NCBI GenBank assembly: GCA_031835245.1
Contig: JAVKOQ010000484.1
Location: 1 to 33,438 of the forward strand
DNA: 33,438 bases
Origin: Balamuthia mandrillaris
Lineage: Eukaryota; Discosea; Longamoebia; Balamuthiidae
Direction: 5' to 3'
In this document: positions 10,006 to 19,508 of the stretch, one piece after another
Numbering within the stretch: the first letter of the stretch is position 1
How the letters are laid out: every line of letters starts with the position of its first letter
The notes under the pieces: model-generated
Database searches by the model: none
Told to the model about the DNA's origin: nothing
What the model saw: the letters and a program-made list of their open reading frames with translations, nothing else
Position numbers and translations under genes: made by a program

Positions 10006-11027
10006 GAGAGTAAGAGAGAGAGAGAGAGAGAGAGAGAGCAGAGTAGGAGACAAAAAGAACAGACCTGGTCTGACCATTCCTAGAAATGCCTGCTTCAAAC
10101 TCAGCCAAATGGCTGGACACCACCAAGAGGCCATAGTCAGCAAGACAAAAGGCGCGGTGGGCATTCTTTATGAAGCACGTCTTGCCAGGGACGTCGATAA
10201 GGTCGGTAGTATCTGTTTTCTGTTTCTAACTTGAGGCAACGGCCCTGGGTTGCTTTTTTAGATCCATGTTATGGAGGAGGAGGAGGAGGAAAGAAGAAGA
10301 AGAAGAAGAAGAAGAAGAAGAAGAAGAAGAACAAGAAGAACAAGAAGAAGAAGAACAAGAAGAACAAGAAGAAGAAGAACAAGAAGAAGAACAAGAACAA
10401 GAAGAAGAAGAGAAGAAGGAGAAGAAGAACAAGAAGAAGAACACTGAGAGGAGGAAACAAAGTGGTGTACATACTTCCTCGTTTTCTCTCCACTGTCGTG
10501 CGATCAACCAGATGGGCGAATACCATCCCACTGGTTCGCCTCCCCACCGACAAACAACAGCCGCCCCAGCAATGTGGATTTACCGCAAGCAGTGTGCCCA
10601 AGAAAGATCCAGCTGGTGGTTCTCTTGGCGTGCCGACCCGCCGCAGCAGTCAGGAAGGTCTTTCTCCACAAGGCCTCCTCCTCCTCTTGCGGTCCTTCTT
10701 CTCTCTCTTTTGCTTTGTCAGGAGGTGCACCGAGGGGTTGGCACGGAGGGGAGATGCCACGATGGAAGCACAGCTGCTTCCACAAGTAGGGATCCCTTCC
10801 AAGCTGAGCAAAGCCGCGGCAAACCTGAAGCAGGCAACCGAGGCTTTTGGCATCCAGCTCCCAGCATATCGTCATCCAAATCTGTTGTGTTCAACAAAGA
10901 GGGAAGCACAAACGGCACACGGAGTGTTGGCAAGCTGCCTGAAAAGAAACAAAAGGGCGGGGAGTGCGAGGCAACAACAACTAACCTCGACGGGGATAGA
11001 GGGGAGTTGGTCGTGGTGGGTCTTCAT
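8530..11027 (-). CDS. F-box fused to an EF1A/HBS1/eRF3-type translational GTPase
   Basis: Exons 10986-11027, 10475-10881, 10065-10212, 8786-9928 and 8530-8704, about 635 residues. Residues 7-50 form an F-box (LPSIPVE, then ELDAKSLGCLLQVC, then GRDPYLWKQLC). Without a stop between them, a charged linker leads to the P-loop GHTACGKST (about 109-117). Further GTPase signatures: VERKRG (EF1A ERERG), DVPG (G3), AEFEAGISRNGQTR, G4 as TKME instead of NKMD, and SGWTGEN; then beta-barrel domains 2 and 3, ending in PVCVEKMSVCRKLGSCVL as in HBS1/EF1A. F-boxes bind Skp1 in SCF ubiquitin ligases; the GTPase family delivers tRNA or release/rescue factors to ribosomes. Oddity: within exon 2, between the P-loop and VERKRG, the frame slips by one base (10505-10550). 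A GT..AG pair 25 nt apart would restore it, but that is unusually short for an intron. An in-frame upstream ATG at 11135 could extend the N-terminus. Confidence 0.8.
9967..10038. repeat. (GA)n tract in F-box/GTPase intron 3
   Basis: Two GA runs separated by short interruptions fill most of the intron 9929-10064. On the coding (minus) strand they read CT. Confidence 0.95.
10275..10440. repeat. (GAA)n array in F-box/GTPase intron 2
   Basis: A run of GAA triplets with scattered CAA interruptions (GAACAA) in the intron 10213-10474; CTT-rich on the coding strand. It opens long spurious reading frames on both strands. Confidence 0.95.
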
Positions 11028-11629
11028 GTTCTCTCGTCTCCTGTTTAACACTGTAAGCCCGCAGGAGTAGACAAAACCAAGGGATTTGTGGGGTTCCTTG
11101 AGACCTGTTTCAGCGAAAAGGCTCTCATGCAACACATCCTGGGGTTGAGAGGACTCGGTTTCTTCTGATGGGTGAACCTGGCTGTTCTCTCAGCGTTTAG
11201 AAGTGAGAACAAGGTTGTCCCTCCTTCTCTCCTCGTCTTTTTTACCACTTTCAACCACTCATGTGTGTTGGAATCATAAAGCAACTGTACAATAGCGCAC
11301 CCTCTTTGTTTTTGTTTTCCCACCAAACTCCTCTCTCTAGGTCCCAAAACCTTCTCAGGATGTGCCTTGATTGTGCTTCCTCCTCCACCTCTTCTTCTTC
11401 TTCTGTCTCCAAAAACAGCTGTGCACAGCCATCAAATTGTCTTTGCAATCTTTGCAATCATTCCTTCACTTCTTCTGGCAGCACTACTTTTGAACCTTCG
11501 ACACTTTCCTCCTTTTCTGTCTGCTCTTCCCTTGTTTCTTCCTTTATGTGATCTTTGTCACATAGAGAAGAAGATGAAGAAGGAGGAGGAGGATGATGAG
11601 AAGAAGAACAAGAAACAAGGCAAGCGAAG

Positions 11630-11870
11630 GGAAGGTGGGTGAGAGTGATGAGCTGGCCAAATTCTCTCAGCAAGAAGGTCAGCTCGTTGTTGAAGAGATC
11701 GCAGTGAGAGAGAGCACAACTAGCCAAACTCAGAGGGCAAAGCATTCAAGTTGTTGAAGGAGAGCTTGCAGTAAATAAGAGCAGTGAGCTGACCAAACTC
11801 AGTAGGCAAAGAGGTCAGCTTGTTTTCAGAGAGGTTGCAGTGGATAAGAGCATAGAACTGACTATTCTCA
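11630..11870 (-). pseudogene. Leucine-rich-repeat gene relic
   Basis: The minus strand reads two tandem LRR units (CNLSENKLTSLPTEFGQLTA and CKLSFNNLNALPSEFG) that differ by few residues. A nonsense codon follows where the repeat expects Gln, then a net 2-base loss, then a third unit in another frame (CDLFNNELTFLLREFGQLIT). The unit is about 23 residues with the plant/bacterial-type LxxLPxEFGxLxxL pattern. Upstream sequence stops at about 11870, where base composition becomes AT-rich, so the gene appears truncated at that junction. The downstream stretch 11250-11630 encodes a Glu-rich reading frame that may be remnant tail; I cannot support it as a gene. Confidence 0.7.
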
Positions 11871-13860
11871 ACTACTTGTTTACTCAATCTTTTTGCTATA
11901 CATTCAATATAAACTTCTTCTAGGTACTTCAGTGTATATTGATGTTAATAGAAGAGAAGATGTGGTAACAATTCATAGGTTTTGAAGGCATCATTCTTAC
12001 CTCTTGCAATAGTGAATTTCTTTGTCTATATTTTTGGACTTGTTAAAATAATATAAAAGAGTATAACTTTTTTTAAAATTCTGTATTATTATTTTGATGA
12101 ATTCTTGGTATAGAAACAAAACATTGATTAAATAAAGTTACATCAGAATAAGTATCATCTTTTTCTTCAAAATATGAATCACCATATTCATTATAATTTA
12201 AAACAATAGAAAAGCCTTTTTCAATATGTTTTGTAGCAACAATAAAAATCCTTAACTATTATTATTTTAAAAAAATTAATATAATATTTTACTCACTTTT
12301 AAAATAAAATACTAACCTTATTATTACACCACACTGTTGTCATTGTAGCATTTTGTTTGATGAAAAAAGGAGTAGTTGGACTTATGGAATTTATAAAACG
12401 CATTTCATTGCCAATATACTCAGCATCAATACATAAAGCTGGTAGTTGACATTTAGATTTAAGTTTTTTAGGATACCAAAAACTTGCCATATAATGCCCA
12501 GATTTACATTGTTTTTGATATTTTACTTGGCCAACATATTCTCCAATAACTTCAAGTGGTTTAATATTTATAAGAGCCTTCAATTCAAATTGTTTTAAAT
12601 TGACTTGATAAAAATAATTAGTAAAATACAAAACAACAAAAAAACAAACTAACTTTTACTTAGTTCATTTGACCATGCCCAATGACCACTTTGGATTTCA
12701 ACTATTTGTGTTTTTGTTTCAAGGTTTTGTTTATGCCAACAAGGAGAATATGACTCCCAAAGAGCACTATATTTTGTTATCATATTTAAGTCTTTTTGAT
12801 GTATACCATTCCATGAATTATTATAAAAATAATGAAACTGGCTAGAAAAATTTGAAAATGGCCATTCCATTTTTTTAAAATTTGCTTTTAAAAAAGTTAA
12901 AAAATAAAATAAAATAAAGTAAAAAAAAAATTACAAACCTAACTTTGTAAGTTTAATATGAAAAGGACATAAAAAACCTTGATTATCTATCCAATCACCA
13001 TTACTTGCAATAGCACATAAATAATGACTTATATAACGACAATCTTTAACATAACACCCTATTGATGCTCTTTTATAACCACAAAAAGAACAAGACTAAA
13101 GAATTTTTAGGTTATTTAAATAATAAAACAAAAATAATTTACATACCATTTTATGCATTTTAACTCTTAAAATAAGTTGATCATCTGTTTCATCATAGTA
13201 TCTTGAGCTCCATAATAAACAGTTTTCATGGATAAATATGTTTTGTTTCACTCCTACATGTTGTGTTTGTTTCATTATAAAACTTCCCACTATTCCATTT
13301 GATTGTTGTTGACCACAAAAATAACATTTTTGTGTTTCATTTTCACAAGTTGTCATCACTATAGATATAAAAGTGATTAGATTAGCTACAAGTTAAATAA
13401 TGGGTTAAAACAAAGTTGTTTTACATATAATTAAGTTTAAAATAAAACTTTTGAGTAGGAAATATTATTATAAGGAGCTTTGAGAAAGTATTGATGATTT
13501 TATTAACAAATAAAGCAAAAAAAACAAACAAGTAAAATAATAACAAACCTGGTAATAACTTTGAACAAAAACTTGATGGATAGTGTTGTTGTAAGCCATT
13601 AGGTCGTAACTTTAATGATGGTTTAAGTGAAGCTAAAAAATGCAAAATTTTTAATTCTAAAACAAAAAAAAAATAAAATAAAAAATATAAAGCACTATAC
13701 CACTAAACTGTCTTTTAAAAGATACTGAACTTAATTGTTTTCGTTTTGTTTGATACGTTTTTACTTGTTCTCTTTTTGTCTTCTTGTGTGTTTGCATTTC
13801 CTTTGGGTTCACTTCAAACCATTTAACAGTAAGCCCAGTGATATCCAAGGAATGGTTGTC
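11870..13860. other. AT-rich compositional island
   Basis: Over about 2 kb the sequence becomes strongly A+T-rich in exons, introns and flanks, in contrast to the mixed or GC-leaning DNA on both sides. The left edge coincides with the cut end of the LRR relic; the right edge falls inside the first exon of the ePHD-SET gene. I see no terminal inverted repeats, target-site duplication, transposase, integrase or organellar gene. Confidence 0.75.
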
Positions 13861-13896
13861 AAGTGCATCGCCATTTTCCCTTGGCTGCTTTCTCAT
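12073..13896 (-). CDS. ePHD-SET domain protein (histone-methyltransferase-like)
   Basis: Seven exons join with unbroken phase: 13701-13896, 13549-13632, 13147-13358, 12939-13095, 12654-12884, 12317-12603 and 12073-12255, giving 449 residues. Residues about 105-215 are an extended PHD finger: KCYFCG, FIHENCLLWS, SCSFCGYKRASIGC, HYLCAIA, FLCPFH. Residues about 296-415 are a SET domain: EVIGEYVGQV, LCIDAEYIGNEMRFIN, IFIVATKHIEKGFSIVLNYN. ePHD-SET pairs typify nuclear chromatin methyltransferases such as trithorax/Set1 relatives. Departures: the core NHSC-type motif reads NSIS, the usual GxG upstream of the EY.G motif is not evident, and no post-SET cysteine cluster is visible, so activity is uncertain. 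Codons and introns are far more A/T-rich than in any neighbour, pointing to a different origin or a different mutational regime. It shares a 293-bp divergent upstream region with the PCMT-b5 gene. Confidence 0.85.
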
Positions 13897-14189
13897 CGTT
13901 CGTTTTCAAGCGAAAAACCAGAACCAGAAAAACAAAAAAAAAAAAAAAACCAAAACCAAAAGCAAAACCAAAGCTTCCTCTTCTCTTTTTTTGTGACTCT
14001 TTTCGTTTGTTTTTTACTTTTTTCTTCGCTTTTCGGTTCGTGTCGACGCTGCATGAGGGGTCGAACGGATTGTTCTTCCGAAAATTTCGTCAAAAATTTA
14101 CCTGAAAAAGGAAAATAATTGGATCAAGGAATAAAATAAATATAGGAACATTTTTGAACAGCAGAAGAGAAAAGAAAACAAAGGACCAT
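13897..14189. promoter_or_regulatory. Short divergent promoter region (ePHD-SET / PCMT-b5)
   Basis: 293 bp separate the two start codons. It contains an A-rich run with CAAAACCAAAAGCAAAACC character (about 13925-13975), a T-rich stretch, and an AT-rich segment near 14115-14150 just before the PCMT-b5 start. No coding potential is supported. Confidence 0.5.
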
Positions 14190-16050
14190 ATGGACGACCG
14201 TGCGCCTGCTGCTAGTGCTCCTCTGGGAACCTCCGCCTCCGCCTCCTCCTTCTCCTCGTGGAAGCTCGCCGTTGGCGCTGCTTTTGGTGCCGTTGGACTT
14301 GCCACCGGGGCTGCCTATTATTTCTACGGCGGCACGCCTAAGGCAGGAGGAGAGGCCCCCGCTGCGTTACCCAACAACGGAAGAAGCATTGCAGAGAGAG
14401 GAGAAGAGCGGGAGCCCCAAACGTTGCAAGAAATGGTGGAGCGGTTGAAAAGTACGTGGATAAACCCTTTAAAAAATTTTTTTTGCAGCTTCTTCAACTC
14501 AAAACGACACCATTGACAGAGCAAAGCTATATCACCACGCCGGAGGCGGAGAGAGCGATGCTCACCGTCGATCGGGCCAAGTACGTTGCTGATGTTGGCG
14601 AGGATGAGCCACAGAACAGCAACCCGTACGCCGACGCTGCTTGTCCTATTGGCTTCTATGCCACCATTTCTGCTCCACACATGGTATTTCTGTTTTCTTG
14701 TTCTCATTCTTGTTCTTCTGCTTCTTTTTCTTCTTGTTCTTCTTCTTCTTCTTCTTCTTCTTCTTCTTCTGCTGATGCTCTGAATTCTGCTTTTACTTCT
14801 TATCATTATCCGACGTCTGTAACTAAAACCAACCAATCAACCAACAAAATAAGGCCGCTCTTAGTTTAGATCTGCTTGCTCCCAAGATTAAACCAGGTGC
14901 AAATGTTTTGGACGTCGGCTCTGGTTCTGGCTTTACTGCCGCCTGCTTCGCTGTCATGGTTCTCTTCTTATTCTTCTTTCGTTTTTTTCCTTCTTTTCAA
15001 TCATTTTCTGAAGTTTTGCTATTCTGTCTGCTGAACAATAAGGTTGGGGAAGAAGGTCAGGTTCATGGGATAGAACACATCCCGGAGTTGGTGGAACAGT
15101 CCATTGACAATATTCGTAGTGCCAATCCTGATCTCCTCTCTCGCATCAATATCATCGGTACATACTTGTATTTCTTTGGTTTTAATTGTTTGTAGCTTAT
15201 TAACGATGAAACCTTCTCTCCCTCTATTTCTCTTCAATTCATTTGGGATACTAATATACAGAAGGAGATGGTCTGATGGGAGTTCCTCAGCATGCGCCGT
15301 ATGATGTCATCAACGTCGCTGCTGCAGCGGAAGGTTAGCTTTGTTTCATTTTGCATAAGATAGAGCGAGAGAGAGCTGAGAGAAAGAGAGGAGAAAAGAC
15401 GTGAACCTAACTCTGTTTTGTATGAATAGAAGTACCACAAGCTCTTATCGATCAGCTGAAGCCTGGCGGCCGAATGGTACTTATTCTTTCCATTCCCTCC
15501 ACTCTGCGTGTACTCACCCCTCTGCTGTGCTCTCATTCCACTTCTCAACACAAGGTGATACCGGTTGGTCCAAGCGCGGAGTTTCAGACCTACTATCAAA
15601 TAGACGTTTCCGAAGATGGCAGAGATGTGAAGACGTTGCCCCTTATGCAGGTCCGTTTCGTGCCGATGCTAAGCAAGGATGTCCAATTGACGGGAGAGTT
15701 CAGCAACAATGCTCGCATCTTAAACGCGCAGGACGGAAGCCGTATGTTAGTGATGCCTGTTCTGCACCACGCTCCGGATAGTACTTCAGAGCAGTTAAAG
15801 CTTGTTCGAAGCCAGCTGGATGCTTGGGCTAAGGAAGCAAGAGAAGAACGAGGAGACGAACGTGCCCGACAGAAAGAAAGAGAAGAACAGAATGACGATG
15901 AACGGAAAGCAGAAGCAAAAAAGTACACCATGGAGGAAGTGAGCAAACATAATAAGAGAAACGACTGCTGGATGGTTATTTATGGTAAAGTCTATGACTT
16001 TACTCGTTTCATTGACGAACATCCTGGTGGTGACATCGTACTAGAGGTAT

Positions 16051-16092
<42 letters not shown>

Positions 16093-16241
16093 CTCTCTCT
16101 TTCTCATTTTAACTTACAACACAAAATAAAAAAAACCAGGGAGCAGGAACGGAGGCAACGGAGTTGTTTGAGGATGTTGCTCACTCGCAAGACGCCAAAG
16201 AAATGCTGAAGGAGTTTTATGTTGGAGAGTTTATGGAATAA
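14190..16241 (+). CDS. PCMT: Membrane-anchored protein-L-isoaspartate O-methyltransferase fused to cytochrome b5
   Basis: Eight exons join exactly: 14190-14451, 14520-14683, 14854-14958, 15043-15157, 15262-15333, 15430-15476, 15555-16046 and 16140-16241, giving 452 residues. A membrane segment lies at about 24-46 ([20 protein letters not shown]). The PCMT domain spans about 85-320: [20 protein letters not shown], AdoMet motif [49 protein letters not shown]. It methylates L-isoaspartyl damage sites for repair. After a charged linker comes a cytochrome b5 domain, about 372-452: [30 protein letters not shown] with HPGG, and VAHS; heme ligands should be His411 and His434. Exon 7 encodes both the PCMT end and the b5 start, so the fusion is not a mis-join of two genes. 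The canonical enzyme is about 227 residues, soluble and has neither anchor nor b5. Confidence 0.93.
14729..14771. repeat. (TTC)n tract in PCMT-b5 intron 2
   Basis: A TTC triplet run on the coding strand of the plus-strand gene, inside the intron 14684-14853. It has the same coding-strand polarity as the GAA arrays in minus-strand genes. Confidence 0.95.
16055..16102. repeat. (CT)n tract in PCMT-b5 intron 7
   Basis: A CT run on the coding strand that starts within 10 bases of the donor GTATTC in the 93-bp intron 16047-16139. Confidence 0.95.
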
Positions 16242-16357
16242 GTTATTTAAAGTAAATCTGCTATTTATTGTTGGCTTATCATTTCAACAAACACAAAACT
16301 ATGATGCACAAGAAAGAGAGAGAGAGAGAGAGAAAGAGAGAGGATAAGAAAAGACCT

Positions 16358-18936
16358 CTAGTCCGATTCTAATGCAGAAGGATCTTCGATGGTCATCTTG
16401 TTATCGCTCTTCTTTTTGGACCTGCTGGAGGAGGCCTTGGTGGCCGTTTTCATGCTCTGCCACAGTCGGGAATACACCCTGCGCCAATCCAAAGTCATAA
16501 AGGTCAAGAACAGAAAGAGTCCTTTGGAAGAAGAGGAGCAATTGGTAAGTTTCTCAGAGCCCAGCGGAAGGAAAGGGAGGTGGAGGAAGGGAGGAAAGCA
16601 ATACCCAATCCAGAGTAACCGATGGAACGAATGAGCACAAGCCCATAGTTTGTGACGTCTTGGCTTAGAGAGCAGCCTTCAATCGGCTTCTCGTAGATCA
16701 AGCAGACGTAGTAGTCATTGTAGCCCTCTTTGATGGTGTCCTCGTTGGCCTCCACTTGGATGGAATAGGCAAAGATGAAGCAATACACCGCCAAGAACAC
16801 GAACACGAAGAGCGCGATACGATAGTACATGAACATCAGCTTCTTGCAAGAGCCTTCCTTGATGCCTAGGTAGAGGATGCGTGCGATGCTGCACACGAAG
16901 AAGACCAGGCCTAAGACAAGCAATAAGCAGACTGGAGCCAACCAGAAGATACCCAAGTAAACCGCGTCATCTTCGTTCGAAACAAAACAGCTGAGACAAG
17001 GTCAATACATCGTTGATCTTCTGGCCGAGAGTAAGAACGGAGAGAGGCAGAGAGAGAAAGAAACGTACAAAGTGGCAGCCGAGGCGAATGCGATGCGATC
17101 CGCAACCATGCACACAAAAGCGCAGATAAGAGGAAGGCCCCATCCGATCGTGTGGAACGCAAACTGTTGCCATCGGGTAAACTTATTGCTGTTCGGTAAC
17201 CTCTCTTTGAAAAACAGCTGTTTTAAACAGATCCTTTTCGTTAGGCATAGATCTCGCTCGCTCACACAAAAAACTAAAACAAACAAACCTGCAAGAACAT
17301 GTTGAGGGCGATGAGAGCCCACCAGCAAGTTCCAGCCAAGAACCCAAACATCAACAGCCCGCCTTGCAATGTGCACACCGGGCTCTTGAACGCCAGGTCC
17401 CATTCCACCTGGTAGCTCTGCCCGGTGAGGCTGGCGTCGGGGTCATAGGTCACCGTCATGTCCGGAACGGCCACATCTCCGTTCAAGCTGCACCAAACGT
17501 TCTCGTGGCCAACAAAAGAGGGGAAGATGATGGCCCAGGCGGCCATGTGGGCGGAGAGAGCCACCATGGTGATCAGGTTGGAGGGCCATCGCCGCAGCTT
17601 TGGGTCGATCGCATACGTTACCACCAGGAACAAACTTGTTATCTTTATAGTTTGATGAACATAGTTGTGGTGAGCGAGAGAACGGTGAGAAGAGGAGAAA
17701 CGAGCCTAAAGACCGAGTCTTTCAAAGACAAAGAGATAAAGAAGGGACACGACAACGAAAGCAGAACGACAACAGGAACAAAGAGAGAAGTGAAGAACGT
17801 TACCCAGGACAGCCATCCCAACACCGACTGCAACACCTTGACCGCATGGTACCTGAGGAAGGAAGAAAGCGAAGCAAAAAAATAAAATATAACTAAATAT
17901 ACATCGGCACTTTCGGAAATATTTGACAATAATCCAATATAGCGCCTGCCGCGCCAACGCAAGTCGAAACCACAACAAAAAAACGTACTGCTCGTCGTCC
18001 AGACTGGGCAAAGGGCACTCAAAGCCGCAACGAACGGAATTCTCCGAAGCGGGGACCAACGGGCTCACGCAAGCGGAGGCGTTCACCGTGCGTTGAGCGC
18101 CTCCGCATTGTGCCACCACGGACTCATCCGCTTCTGCACCGGTCGCAACGCGGTACGTCGTGTTTTGGTAGAACGAGGCGTTGGTGGCTGGATCTATCTC
18201 GCCGCAGTCCATTGGAAGCTGGGCATCTCCTCCTGGGAAGAAGAGGCCGTAACCCAAGGGAGCTCCGAAGCGTTCCCACGTCGACGCACAGGCCTCCGCT
18301 TCAGAGTGAAAGAGACATGTGAGAAGGAACACAAGTGAAGAAGAACAAAGAGGAGAACAACTGGAGAAGAAGAAGAAAAGTAAGAAGAAGAAACAGAAGA
18401 AGAAGAAAGGTACTAAAGGCTTGGCATATGTCGCGACAAGGTTGTACAGGATGGACTATGGTTTCTGTTCGTCAAACATATGGCACGAAACAACCAAAAG
18501 GAGTTAAAACAAAAACAACAAACAGCAAAACAGACGATCGTACCATTTGTAACGGGATCCACTACACAGGGACGAATGTACGTCCTGCAAGCCATATCAA
18601 CAGAACTGATCTGACATGCCTGGGGGATGCTGGTTGCCCCGTTGCCTCCTGTGAACGAGATGACACCTCCTCTTATCTCTTCCCACGTTCTATTCTCTGG
18701 CACAAATATCTGCATCCCAGCTGGTGGTTTTGTTGGTATAAAGGAATGCGCTCGCCATTAAAACCACCAGGAAAGGGGAACGCCGAACAGAGCAACAAAC
18801 CTTCAAGCCCAGCGTAGGACTGACAGACGGAAGGCTCTCCATCCCATGTGTGACAATAACCAGCAGCGGGTGCTGCTGTTGAGGATGGCACTGATTCCAC
18901 AAGAAGCAAGAACAACAACACATAACAGATGAACAT
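16358..18936 (-). CDS. Frizzled-like seven-transmembrane receptor, copy 1
   Basis: Nine exons join in phase: 18801-18936, 18544-18720, 18414-18464, 18298-17989, 17804-17852, 17289-17642, 17069-17217, 16605-16990 and 16358-16521, giving 591 residues. It has a signal peptide (FICYVLLFLLLVES) and a Frizzled cysteine-rich domain with at least nine cysteines in family spacing (GYCHTWDGEPSVCQSY, IPQACQ, MACRTY, QPCRDICQAF, CASTWERFG, PMDCGEI). A linker follows, then seven membrane helices; helix 1 is near VLQSVLGWLSW, helix 3 near LLMFGFLAGTCWWALIALN, helix 5 near LLLVLGLVFFVCSIARIL. The Ser/Lys-rich cytoplasmic tail ends PSALESD. I do not see the KTxxxW Dishevelled motif after the last helix. Non-animal members (Fsl proteins of dictyostelids) are G-protein-coupled-type receptors of mostly unknown ligand. 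It is a tandem paralog of 19509-22035 with one extra intron (17643-17803). Confidence 0.93.
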
Positions 18937-19508
18937 CGTTGCTATTTTCTTTGTGCTGTTTCTTACTTGTAACAGAATAATGTAAAGATGATCGTTACTG
19001 CTGCGTTACGGGTTTTTCAAACAACAAAGTGAAACATAAAGGGGTAACAGCAGCGCATTCCTAGTCAAGTAGTATGACGGTTGCTTAGTTAAAACCGTTA
19101 TAGGGTCATTTCGTTTCATTTTCTCCTTATGGACAACCCCCCGGAAGTCTGTCCTCTCCGTTTAGACCAAAAAACGCTGTCCCGTCAGGTTGCGGGTCAC
19201 GATGACGAAGCCAATGCCTACACCACTATTTGCAGAACACTTTCCCTCCTAGCCCAACTCTTCTCGTTTGTTCGTTGATGTTATCAACAGATCTTGAAGA
19301 GAAGCTTTTGCGTTTAGTATGTTTAAATGAACCTGCAATTATTTATTCTCTGGTGTACTTCCTTCGGCAAGGAGAAGGGAGAGAGAGAGAGAGAGAGAGA
19401 GAGAGCATGAAGAGAAAAAAAAAACAAAATACTAAAACAAAAAGGGTGCAAATGAAAAATATACATGTAAGCAAAAACCAAGGTGAGCCAGCAAAACTGT
19501 TTTCGAGT
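18937..19508. promoter_or_regulatory. Interval between the two Frizzled-like genes
   Basis: Upstream of copy 1 and downstream of copy 2. It holds a GA tract at about 19380-19406 that should lie in or near the copy 2 3' UTR. I see no further gene. The copy 1 promoter should lie at the left part, but I recognise no specific element. Confidence 0.4.

Noticed and set aside
10524-10548. A 25-nt intron in the F-box/GTPase gene
   Set aside because: It restores the frame, but it would be far shorter than every other intron in the window; kept only as one explanation of the frame slip.
10231-10600. Lys- or Glu-rich frames over the GAA tract near 10.3 kb
   Set aside because: Repeat-driven open frames inside intron 2 of the F-box/GTPase gene.
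11870-13860. AT-rich island as organellar DNA or a recognisable transposon
   Set aside because: It contains spliceosomal introns and a chromatin protein, with no organellar genes, and I found no transposase, terminal repeats or target-site duplication.
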